Shown here piece after piece: positions 53,445-60,457 of a DNA stretch of 64,000 bases (position 1 is the first letter of the stretch; the number at the start of each line of letters is the position of its first letter). A program made the position numbers and the translations under genes. Source of the stretch: an uncultured Latescibacterota bacterium (GTDB lineage: Bacteria > Latescibacterota > UBA2968 > UBA8231); NCBI GenBank assembly GCA_951813615.1, contig OX638377.1:2728001-2792000 (forward strand), read 5' to 3'. The notes under the pieces are model-generated. The model ran no database searches. It was not told the DNA's origin and was given only the letters and a program-made list of their open reading frames with translations.

Positions 53445-54551
53445 TTGAAAATTCGTCCCAAAAAATTAAAAGCCGGCTCTTTTAGAGTCGGCTTTTATTG
53501 TTTATGCGTTGGCCTTGCGCTGCTGCTAGCATCCGGCGTCCGCGCCGAGCAACGCCTGCACATCGGCGCTGATCCGCGCATCGAACTGCTCATCGCGGTC
53601 CAACTCCTCAGCCAGTATCGCTATCTGACGCCCTATCAGGTAGAGTACGCGGACGATCTCGTCGCCCACTTCTCGCGCTATCCCCCCCAGCAGGCCGTCG
53701 CCCTTTTTCGCAGCCTGAGCGCCGACACCGGCTGGTCTGATGCCTACCCAACCGCCATGCTCTACCTGTCCGATCCACCCGTACTAGAACCAACCCAACC
53801 CATTCCTCCCCATATCTATCGCGCCTTCCGCGGCGAGGAAAATTTTGTGCGCTTCGTCCACGCCCTGCGCATCTTTGCCCACCAGACCCAATTCAACCAC
53901 TTCTTCACCCGCAGCCAAAAGCTCTATCGGCTCATCGAGGCACGCCTCCGCGAGGAGCTAGCAGACGCCGATCCCACCGGCGAAGTCGAGGCCTATTTCG
54001 GCACCCGCCAAATCAGCTACCACCTCGTCCTTAGCCCGCTTTTGCACCACGGAGGATTTGGCCCCCACATTGGCCGCCCTGGCGGGCCGTACGATGTCTA
54101 TACGCTGCTCGGCCCCACGGATGCCACGCACGGCTTACCCGAATACGGCCCCCGCGATCAACTTTTGCAGATTATATGGCACGAGTTCAGCCACGCCTTC
54201 GTCAACCCCCTCAGCGAGGAGTACTATCCCATACTGAGGCCCCACGCCGAATTATTCGCTCCGCTGGCCGAACAGATGGCTACCATCGGCTACACGCACT
54301 GGTTCGACTGTGCCAATGAACACCTCATCCGCGCCATCACCGCGCGCCTTGCCCACCATCACCTCGGCGCGGAAGCAGGTCGCCGGGCACTGCGCGAAGA
54401 ATCCGGGCGCGGCTTCCGCTATATCCACGCCGTCGCTCGCCGCCTCGAAGCATACGAATCCCAGCGCGACCGCTATCCGACCTTCGCCGCCTTCTTCCCC
54501 CGCTTAATCGCCGTCTTTGCCGAGCTTGCTCCTGAGACTTTATCGGACTAG
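53445..54551 (+). CDS. DUF4932-like secreted metallopeptidase-like protein
   Basis: About 368 residues. A positively charged n-region plus the hydrophobic FYCLCVGLALLLASGVRA forms a signal peptide. In the middle lies WHEFSHAFVNPLSEEY, an HExxH-like zinc site (HEFSH), with further candidate ligands downstream, as in DUF4932 proteins. The start is uncertain: the only in-frame initiators before the signal peptide are TTG codons at 53427 and 53445, and the terminator hairpin of the HU gene lies inside the first codons. The 3' end overlaps the convergent aminotransferase gene by 12 bases. Confidence 0.7.
   Translation: MKIRPKKLKAGSFRVGFYCLCVGLALLLASGVRAEQRLHIGADPRIELLIAVQLLSQYRYLTPYQVEYADDLVAHFSRYPPQQAVALFRSLSADTGWSDAYPTAMLYLSDPPVLEPTQPIPPHIYRAFRGEENFVRFVHALRIFAHQTQFNHFFTRSQKLYRLIEARLREELADADPTGEVEAYFGTRQISYHLVLSPLLHHGGFGPHIGRPGGPYDVYTLLGPTDATHGLPEYGPRDQLLQIIWHEFSHAFVNPLSEEYYPILRPHAELFAPLAEQMATIGYTHWFDCANEHLIRAITARLAHHHLGAEAGRRALREESGRGFRYIHAVARRLEAYESQRDRYPTFAAFFPRLIAVFAELAPETLSD
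53468..53496 (+). terminator. intrinsic terminator after the HU gene
   Basis: Arms AAAAGCCGGCTC (53468-53479) and GAGTCGGCTTTT (53485-53496) pair over 12 positions with one wobble around a TTTTA loop. The right arm ends in T-rich sequence, and the left side starts with A-runs, so it can work in both directions. It lies 29 bases after the HU stop and within the 5' part of the following gene's open frame. Confidence 0.75.
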
Positions 54552-55871
54552 CCGCCGGAAAAGATCCTCCTGAGGCGGTACTTCGAGCAGTTCGTCCAAG
54601 GTCCCGCGTTCCAAGCCCTCGGCAATAACGGCAAAGCTCTCTCGCACCACGGCTGCGGTCTGTTCGACTTCGGCCTCGCCGTGGGCGCAATTGAACATAA
54701 ACCCAGTCGCCAAGATCACGCCGCGGCGGGCGTTTTCTTGGATGAACAGCGTGTTGACCTTGGCAGCCGTCGCAGCATCCTCCGCGCCCAAGCGGATGCG
54801 GGGATGAGCAGCCACTCCCTCGCAGCTAGCGTCGAGCCCGACGGCTGCCGCGGCCGCGTCGATCTGTTCCTTAAAGAAGGTGCCGATGCGCTGGAAGTGG
54901 CCCACGGCGTCGCGGCGCTCCAACTCGCGCAAGGTCGCCAGCGAGGCTGCCACGCCGATGTTGTCGTCCCAATAGGCGCTGGAGATAAACATCTGCGCAG
55001 CCGGGGCCATAAACTCCCGCTTGCCGACCACTGCGCCCATTGGATAGCCATTGGATATGCCCTTGGCAAAAACGGACATATCCGGCGTCACACCCGTGTA
55101 TTCCTGGGCGCTACCCAAGGCGACGCGAAACCCCGACGAAACCTCGTCGAAGATGAGCACCACTCCGTAGTGCGACGCTAACTCTCGCACCTTTTCCAAG
55201 TAGTCCGGCGGCGGCTCGTCAGAGCGCATCGGCTCCATGATGATACAGGCCAACTCGCCAGCGTGTTCTTCGAGCAGCGCGGTGAGTTCATCGACATCGC
55301 CATAGGTAAAAGGCAGGGCCGTGCCCTCCAGACAGCGGGGTACGCCAATCGGCTCAATGCCATTGAAGAGATGGGTGGCCAACCGCTCGGCTCCGATATT
55401 GGCAGCCTGGTACCAGTCGTGCCAGCCGTGGTACCCGCAAAACAGCACCTTGTCGCGGCCGGTGACCCCGCGTGCGATCCGCACCGCAATGGTGCAGGCT
55501 TCCCCCCCGCCCTTGCAAAAGCGCACCATTTCCGCGGAGGGCACAATCCGCACCAACTCTTCGGCCAGCTCCACGGCCGACTCTTGGACAATGCTGTAGA
55601 TCGTCCCTCGGTCGATCTGAGCGCGAACCGCGGCATCGACGACCTCGTCGGCATAGCCCAAGATCACCGGGCCCACGGCGCTGGTCCAATCGATGTATTC
55701 GTTGCCATCCACATCCCAGATGCGGCAGCCTTTGGCGCGCTCAGCGTAGATGGGGCTGACGCCGAGTGCGGCCCGATTCGGGCGGCGGCTGATGAGCTGG
55801 GTAGTACCGGGGATGAGCGCTTTGGCGCGCTCGTAGATTTGCAATGAGTGGCGCACCGAGTGTTCTCGCAT
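54540..55871 (-). CDS. class III aminotransferase (glutamate-1-semialdehyde aminomutase-like)
   Basis: 443 residues. Blocks ALIPGTTQLISRRPNRAALG, WDVDGNEYIDWTSAVGPVIL, VRFCKGGGEACTIAVRIARG, LIFDEVSSGFRV and the PLP lysine in VFAKGISNGYPMGAVVGK are those of the GSA-aminomutase/omega-aminotransferase group. The usual haem-biosynthesis HemL reads similarly, but this protein lacks a haem-gene context and is likely an aminotransferase on a small amine or amino sugar. AAGGAG precedes the ATG. An outer-membrane protein relic lies upstream on the other strand. Confidence 0.85.
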   Translation of the reverse strand: MREHSVRHSLQIYERAKALIPGTTQLISRRPNRAALGVSPIYAERAKGCRIWDVDGNEYIDWTSAVGPVILGYADEVVDAAVRAQIDRGTIYSIVQESAVELAEELVRIVPSAEMVRFCKGGGEACTIAVRIARGVTGRDKVLFCGYHGWHDWYQAANIGAERLATHLFNGIEPIGVPRCLEGTALPFTYGDVDELTALLEEHAGELACIIMEPMRSDEPPPDYLEKVRELASHYGVVLIFDEVSSGFRVALGSAQEYTGVTPDMSVFAKGISNGYPMGAVVGKREFMAPAAQMFISSAYWDDNIGVAASLATLRELERRDAVGHFQRIGTFFKEQIDAAAAAVGLDASCEGVAAHPRIRLGAEDAATAAKVNTLFIQENARRGVILATGFMFNCAHGEAEVEQTAAVVRESFAVIAEGLERGTLDELLEVPPQEDLFRRLVR

Positions 55872-56175
55872 GACACAGGCTCCTTCTACCGCCCACTGCG
55901 GAGCGGGTTCTCGCTATTTCTTCAGAAAACGCGCTCCATCACCTTTTGTCGAAGCCGTCATCGGCACTGCGCGCTGGGACGACGGGGGCGACAATATTCT
56001 CGATGGCCTCGGGTTAGCCGGCAGCATCGGCTATGAGGTGCGCAAGCACTGGATGCTCAAAGGTACCGTCGGCTGGGGCACGCCAAGCGCCGAGGCCACA
56101 ATCGGCGATCAAATAGTCACAGCCGAGGTCACAGGCTTGATCTTCGCCTTCAACGCCAGCTATCTCTGGTACTGA
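55872..56175 (+). pseudogene. C-terminal fragment of an outer-membrane beta-barrel protein
   Basis: The open frame reads RYFFRKRAPSPFVEAVIGTA, then strands such as GLGLAGSIGYEVRKHWMLKG and, at the end, GLIFAFNASYLWY*. Alternating hydrophobic residues, periplasmic turn-like charged spots and a C-terminal aromatic residue are typical of the last strands of an outer-membrane barrel. No start codon or signal peptide is present, and the 5' part is missing or replaced by the divergent aminotransferase start. I read it as a gene relic; functional expression is unlikely. Confidence 0.5.
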
Positions 56176-56181
56176 ACAGGC

Positions 56182-57174
56182 TTACTCCTGCTCTTTCATC
56201 TGATCGTAGAACTGGACGATCTTGCCCCGGTCCTCAGAGGCGTTAAAAGCCATACCAGCTCGTGGATGCTCGTTGAGCAGACCAGTGATCATGTAAGGAT
56301 AGTCGTAGCCCCACAGCAGCGCAGCGCGCAGCGGCTCAATGTGCTCCTCAATGCACTTGAGCACCGGGCGCAAGCGAAATTTCGGGTTGTGCAAAAAGCC
56401 CAACAAAAGCTCCATCTGGCAATTGCCTGCGCCTCGGCCCAAGCCGGCAAAACTCGCGTCCGCGCAATTGGCCCCTAGCGCCACGGCTTCGATGGTATTG
56501 GCAAAGGCCAGTTGCCGATTGTTGTGGGCGTGGATTCCGACCTCGATCGAGGTCCCCTCGCAATACTCGAAAAACATGTTGCACAGCGCGCGGATCTGCT
56601 CGCTATAGAGCGAGCCAAAGCTGTCCACTACGTATACAGCCCCCACATCCGACTGCACCAGCATCTCCAGCGCACTCTTGACCTCGGACTCCGGCACGGT
56701 GGAAACGGCCATCAAGTTTAAGGTCGTCTCATAACCCTTGTCGGAGGCGTCCTTGACCATGTCCAACGCCAGCGGCATTTGGTGGATATAGGTGGCCACG
56801 CGGATCATGTCCAACACGCTTTCAGACGCCGGCAGTATATCCGTCTTGTAATCGCTTTTTTCGGCGTCGGCCATAGCCGCCAACTTCAGCGAGGTGTTGT
56901 TGTCGCCGACGATGCGGCGGATGTCCTCCTCGCGGCAGTGCTTCCACGGCCCAAACTCGCTGGGCGGAAATTGCTCCCGCGAGTTGATGTAGCCGATCTC
57001 CATGTAGTCGATCCCGGCCTCGACGCAAGCCTCGTACACGCTTCTGACTACGTCGTCGGTAAACTGATGGTCGTTCATCAGGCCACCATCGCGGATTGTG
57101 ACATCGACTACCTTGATTTCCTCCCGGTACCCGAGCCAGTTGTCGGCCCAAGTTGCGCGGTTTTCCTCACTCAT
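56182..57174 (-). CDS. HMG-CoA-lyase-like aldolase (DRE-TIM family)
   Basis: 330 residues. The TIM barrel starts with VDVTIRDGGLMNDHQF (R28, D29 of the RDG motif). Metal ligands are likely in the IEVGIHAHNNRQLAFANTIE block (HAHN). The GLGRGAGNCQMELLLG segment is shared with 4-hydroxy-2-oxovalerate aldolase and related enzymes. It probably cleaves or forms a C-C bond of an oxo-acid substrate; the exact reaction is unknown. AGGAG precedes the ATG. The enolase-superfamily gene lies upstream on the same strand, so the two may belong to one catabolic route. Confidence 0.78.
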   Translation of the reverse strand: MSEENRATWADNWLGYREEIKVVDVTIRDGGLMNDHQFTDDVVRSVYEACVEAGIDYMEIGYINSREQFPPSEFGPWKHCREEDIRRIVGDNNTSLKLAAMADAEKSDYKTDILPASESVLDMIRVATYIHQMPLALDMVKDASDKGYETTLNLMAVSTVPESEVKSALEMLVQSDVGAVYVVDSFGSLYSEQIRALCNMFFEYCEGTSIEVGIHAHNNRQLAFANTIEAVALGANCADASFAGLGRGAGNCQMELLLGFLHNPKFRLRPVLKCIEEHIEPLRAALLWGYDYPYMITGLLNEHPRAGMAFNASEDRGKIVQFYDQMKEQE

Positions 57175-57266
57175 TTTTCACTCCTGTTTATGTGTAACTC
57201 AAGTATTGTCGAAACGATATATACTGCGGCACAACCGGCAAAAGGTCAAACCGACTGCGGCCCTGT

Positions 57267-58343
57267 CTAGGCTTCCTCTACGGTTATCTCGCGCAGCTTG
57301 TCTGCGTCGATCTCCACGCCCAAGCCCGGCCCTTCAAACGGATACAAGTAGCTGCCCTCGGCCCGCACCCTTTCCACCGCTGGCGACGCCGTGTACAGCA
57401 CCGGCCCCATCGGATCGCAGGGCAAACTGGTGTTGGGCATAGCAATGCCAAGGCTGACCTGCGCCGAAACCCCCAGCGTCGATTCTTGGTCGGTGCCGAT
57501 CAAGCAGCGGAATCCAGCCGCCTCCGCTAGAGCAAAAAGCCGGCGGATATGAGTCGGACCGCCGCAGACGCAGGCGACGTTAAAGGCCGTGCAGGCCCTT
57601 TTTTCGATGGCTTCCATGCCCAGTTCCAAACTGTTGATGTGCCAGCTCACCGGCAGGTCAACGCGCCGCACAAATTCGGCTGAGACCCGCAGACTGCGCG
57701 AGGGCTGCTCAAAGTGATAGGGCGCGTGGTGGCGGAGGACATCGGCGTAGCGGACGGCCGTCTCCCAATCAGTGAAACGCCCGGAAAAGTCAATGGATTT
57801 GAGCTTGAGTTGGTCGTCGAAGCGGCGTTTGGCCTCGCCAAGGAAGCGGTCGTCGAGCGCGCTATCACCCGACACGTAATAGCGGAACAGGTGATGGCCC
57901 AAGTCGAGCAGCCGCTTAAGGTAGCCTAGCGTGCGCTCGAAGTCCTCTTTTACCTGCCAGCCAAAGATCGGATAGCAGCAATAGAGCCTGTCCCGCATCT
58001 TGCCGCCCAAAAGCCGATAGGCCGGCACCCCTTGCGCCTTGCCATTGAGGTCGTAGAGCGCCAGATCAATCGCCGAGGCGAGGTGGAGATTGGTTACTGA
58101 GCTGTTAAAGGCATGGCCGCGCAACAGCTCGTTGATCCCGGTAATAGCCCCGGCGTCCCGCCCCACCAACAGCTCGTTGTACTGCCGGGCAATGGCCGCC
58201 AAATCCTCGGCGCGACTGTCGGACGCCTCGCCCCAGCCGACCGGGCCGTCATCGACAAAGACCTTGACCAGCACGTGCCCAGAAATGTGGCCATAGTAGC
58301 GCGGGGTCTCTATCTGAATGGTTTCTACCTTGGTGATTTTCAC
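57267..58343 (-). CDS. mandelate racemase/muconate lactonizing enzyme (enolase superfamily) protein
   Basis: 358 residues, GTG start with AAAGGAG upstream. N-terminal capping domain (VKVFVDDGPVGWGEASDSRA) and barrel (ASAIDLALYDLNGKAQGVPA, YRLLGGKMRD). Metal-ligand positions: Asp185 (SIDFSGRF) and Glu212 (FEQP) fit. The third position reads SWHINS, not the usual acidic residue. The family K-x-K motif on strand two reads FRYYVSG, so both lysines are replaced. This differs from the standard racemase/lactonising active site, so it may be a divergent dehydratase-like enzyme or an inactive relative. Confidence 0.8.
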   Translation of the reverse strand: MKITKVETIQIETPRYYGHISGHVLVKVFVDDGPVGWGEASDSRAEDLAAIARQYNELLVGRDAGAITGINELLRGHAFNSSVTNLHLASAIDLALYDLNGKAQGVPAYRLLGGKMRDRLYCCYPIFGWQVKEDFERTLGYLKRLLDLGHHLFRYYVSGDSALDDRFLGEAKRRFDDQLKLKSIDFSGRFTDWETAVRYADVLRHHAPYHFEQPSRSLRVSAEFVRRVDLPVSWHINSLELGMEAIEKRACTAFNVACVCGGPTHIRRLFALAEAAGFRCLIGTDQESTLGVSAQVSLGIAMPNTSLPCDPMGPVLYTASPAVERVRAEGSYLYPFEGPGLGVEIDADKLREITVEEA

Positions 58344-58444
58344 GCCTAGCTCCTTTGCAAGCGGCCCAACGCCGCGAGTAGTTGATCGGTTGCGGCCTCA
58401 AGTAAGAAAAAGGCGAGAGTGGAGCGCAAGCCCTCGCATCCATG
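58339..58444. repeat. 106-bp direct repeat, copy 1
   Basis: This copy matches 59106-59211 with about six differences (about 94% identity). On the minus strand it carries the last codons of a gene of unknown function (STLAFFLLEAATDQLLAALG and on to the stop), the AAAGGAG ribosome site and the GTG start region of the enolase-superfamily gene. Between the two copies lies the BrnTA cassette. Confidence 0.9.
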
Positions 58445-58480
58445 CGACAGCCTTTTGATCGCGGTCAATTCTATGTTGTG

Positions 58481-58500
58481 AATTTGACAACTATCAAATT
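58481..58500. promoter_or_regulatory. dyad overlapping the BrnTA -35 box
   Basis: AATTTGACAACTATCAAATT contains arms AATTTGA and TCAAATT (seven bases, perfect) around six spacer bases and includes the -35 hexamer. This is the expected placement for repression by BrnA or the BrnTA complex. Confidence 0.5.
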
Positions 58501-58511
58501 GTATATACATT
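58484..58511 (+). promoter_or_regulatory. sigma70-type promoter for brnTA
   Basis: TTGACA (58484-58489), 16-base spacer, TACATT (58506-58511). The start point would be near 58518, 18 bases before the BrnT ATG. The surrounding 80 bases are clearly AT-richer than the repeats on either side. Confidence 0.55.
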
Positions 58512-58535
58512 AATAGTGTTAATCGGCGACAATCA

Positions 58536-58799
58536 ATGTATGAATGGGATGAAAGCAAGCGACAGGCCAATTTGGCAAAGCACGGCGTTGACTTTGCTGA
58601 CATGGACGCTTTTGAATGGGACACCGCCGCGCTCGACATGGACGGAGATCATGCCGAATCACGCTGGATCGCCATAGGTTTTATCGGCGCGGTTCTATAT
58701 TTCCTAGTCTTCACAGAGCGCGGCGACAACATCCGCATCATCAGCCTGCGTAAAGCTACTAGAAGAGAGGCCCGAAACTATGTCGAAAATCAAGCGTGA
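58536..58799 (+). CDS. brnT: BrnT-family toxin
   Basis: 87 residues. [20 protein letters not shown] is the family opening, followed by [20 protein letters not shown] and the ending [19 protein letters not shown]. BrnT is a RelE-like ribonuclease. The gene overlaps the antitoxin by 20 bases. All conserved blocks are present, so the toxin is expected to be active. The pair lies between two 106-bp direct repeats. Confidence 0.88.
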   Translation: MYEWDESKRQANLAKHGVDFADMDAFEWDTAALDMDGDHAESRWIAIGFIGAVLYFLVFTERGDNIRIISLRKATRREARNYVENQA

Positions 58800-59097
58800 C
58801 ATTACCCTCCCGACCTCAGAGGAAGACGCGGCCATCCGCGCTGGCATCGCCACCGATCCAGATACACGAGAACTTACCGCTGAAGAGATAGCTCGTATGC
58901 GCCCGGCAAGTGAGGTCGTCCCTCATATCGTCGAGCGCTATCAGCGCACCCGTGGCAAGCAGAAAGCTCCGACTAAAAAGCACATGTCAATTCGTCTTGA
59001 TGCCGACCTTGCAGAGCATTTCCGCAACAGTGGTCCAGGCTGGCAGACGCGGTTGAACGACACGCTGCGGCGCGCGGTCTTTGGCGATGCGGAATGA
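58780..59097 (+). CDS. brnA: BrnA-family antitoxin
   Basis: 105 residues. The N-terminal part ends with a charged linker ([16 protein letters not shown]). The C-terminal part is a ribbon-helix-helix ([32 protein letters not shown]), as in BrnA. It neutralises BrnT and represses the promoter at 58484. The toxin-first order and overlap are typical. Confidence 0.87.
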   Translation: MSKIKRDITLPTSEEDAAIRAGIATDPDTRELTAEEIARMRPASEVVPHIVERYQRTRGKQKAPTKKHMSIRLDADLAEHFRNSGPGWQTRLNDTLRRAVFGDAE

Positions 59098-59105
59098 GCG
59101 CGACC

Positions 59106-59211
59106 TTCACGCCTAGCTCCTTTGCAAGCGGCCCAACGCCGCGAGTAGTTGGTCGGTTGCGGCTTCAAGTAAGAAAAAGGCGAGAGTGGAGCACAAGTCC
59201 TCGCGTCCGTG
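59106..59211. repeat. 106-bp direct repeat, copy 2
   Basis: Second copy of the 58339-58444 repeat (offset 767 bases, about 94% identity). It sits inside the 3' end of an open frame (59113-59442) that continues intact upstream, so this copy is probably in the original context. The GTG start and ribosome site of the enolase-superfamily gene are also copied, but no gene follows. Confidence 0.9.
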
Positions 59212-59442
59212 TGGAATGGATAGAGGCCGCCGTCCCAGATAGGTCTGAAAAGCCTCCTGGACCTGCTCGACATCCTTCTTGAAGGGACTCAGTTGTTCAG
59301 AGGTAGGCAGATTAAGAAAATAAGCGTGTCGTAGAAAGCTTAGTTGCTCGGCGAAAACATCGAGTGCTATGCTAGTGGCAGGATAGCGATCATCGCCAAA
59401 TCGGTTAGCTGGTTCCCGCTCGGGAATCTCGGCGTTGCAAAG
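59113..59442 (-). pseudogene. 109-codon open frame without start codon; 3' end duplicated
   Basis: Minus-strand frame open from just after a TGA (59443-59445) to TAG at 59113. It has plausible protein texture: ERE-PANRFGDDRYPATS, AEQLSFLRHAYFLNLP, VEQVQEAFQTYLGRRPL, then STLAFFLLEAATDQLLAALG. No ATG, GTG or TTG occurs before codon ~80, so either an unusual start (ATT) is used, or a frameshift has cut it from its original start, or the gene has decayed. It overlaps the 3' end of the glucosaminidase gene in another frame. Function unknown. Confidence 0.4.
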
Positions 59443-60298
59443 TCACTTCAGAAAAACCCGGTAGGGCCATAAGTCGTCTATTCTGACGAATCACAGTGCG
59501 AATTTTGGCGACATATGCCTTGCCAGTTTTGGCGTATTTCTGCAGCCCCAAGGCCAGCGTATGTCCATCAGGCCGCTCTCCGGCCAGCCGTTTTTCGTAG
59601 CGCAACACGCGAAATTGACCATAGGCGGGATGGGAATTGAGATTTTGGATGTACGAGTGTACTGCCTGAACAGGCGTGAGAAAGGCAGCTACTTCGTACG
59701 TTTGCCCTCGGGGCCGGCCGGCCGGCACGATGCCGCAGCCCGGCGTAAAGCAATACTCCCCGAACAGGTTGTTGCCACAATAGGCAAAGCGCGACTGGCC
59801 CCAAGCCGACTCAATGGCCGCTTGGGCCAAGGCCAACTCCGATGGCACGGTGTCAACGCGCATCAACAATTCTTGGAATAGAGCGTCCGTGGATAATTCT
59901 TCGGTTGGTATGCGGTACTCTTGGCACAAGTTGAGCAGCCATTCTTTGTCGTAACTAGATAGTTCTTTGCCTTGTTGCACGCCTTCACGTAGGCGGAGGA
60001 GTTGGAGACGCTTTTCCTTTATCTGGATATTCTCCGCCTCGATGAGCGGTGCCATAAACTCAAAGAAGCTCTCTTTCCGCATTTTGGTGTCTTTAATGGC
60101 AGCAAAATCGGGGAATGCCGCCGAAGCCCTAGGCAGTGAATTGGGCTCGTCAGGGCTCAGGTCAACGGACCTAGGCAAAGTGGCCGCTTGGGGCGAACTG
60201 AAATCGACCTGCGTCGGCTTGAAAAGGGGCACGAACAATAGGAAGCATAGCACCAAAAAAACTTTCAATAAGCGCATAATTTTTCTTTTTCGGGTCAA
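59405..60298 (-). CDS. Bax-like glucosaminidase-domain protein
   Basis: 297 residues. A membrane-anchoring segment at the N-terminus (LLKVFLVLCFLLFVPLF) is followed by a linker (~30-75) and a glucosaminidase/Bax-type domain. The catalytic Glu is in LAQAAIESAWGQSRFAYCGN. LFGEYCFTPGCGIVPAGRPR and AVHSYIQNLNSHPAYGQFRV are typical of E. coli Bax-type proteins. It likely cleaves peptidoglycan glycan strands at the cell envelope. Two possible starts (ATG at 60298, or seven codons later) are equally good. Confidence 0.83.
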   Translation of the reverse strand: MTRKRKIMRLLKVFLVLCFLLFVPLFKPTQVDFSSPQAATLPRSVDLSPDEPNSLPRASAAFPDFAAIKDTKMRKESFFEFMAPLIEAENIQIKEKRLQLLRLREGVQQGKELSSYDKEWLLNLCQEYRIPTEELSTDALFQELLMRVDTVPSELALAQAAIESAWGQSRFAYCGNNLFGEYCFTPGCGIVPAGRPRGQTYEVAAFLTPVQAVHSYIQNLNSHPAYGQFRVLRYEKRLAGERPDGHTLALGLQKYAKTGKAYVAKIRTVIRQNRRLMALPGFSEVTLQRRDSRAGTS

Positions 60299-60457
60299 TT
60301 GTGGCCACCGCGGACAATGCCGTTGAAGTTAGTCGAAATCAGATTTATCGACTATATCCTCAACACCAATATCGCCATATTCTCGGGGAAGAAGCTTGCA
60401 ATGAACACGCTTGTAAACAATAGTGCAAAAATTCCCTCTGTCAACCAAGAGGCACCA

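Noticed and set aside
54540..55871. HemL (glutamate-1-semialdehyde aminomutase of haem synthesis)
   Set aside because: Similar fold, but no other haem gene is near and the segments around the PLP lysine fit general class III aminotransferases equally well.
8841..59211. Insertion sequence or transposase at the TA loci
   Set aside because: No transposase frame is present, and the direct repeats around BrnTA are far too long for a normal target-site duplication.
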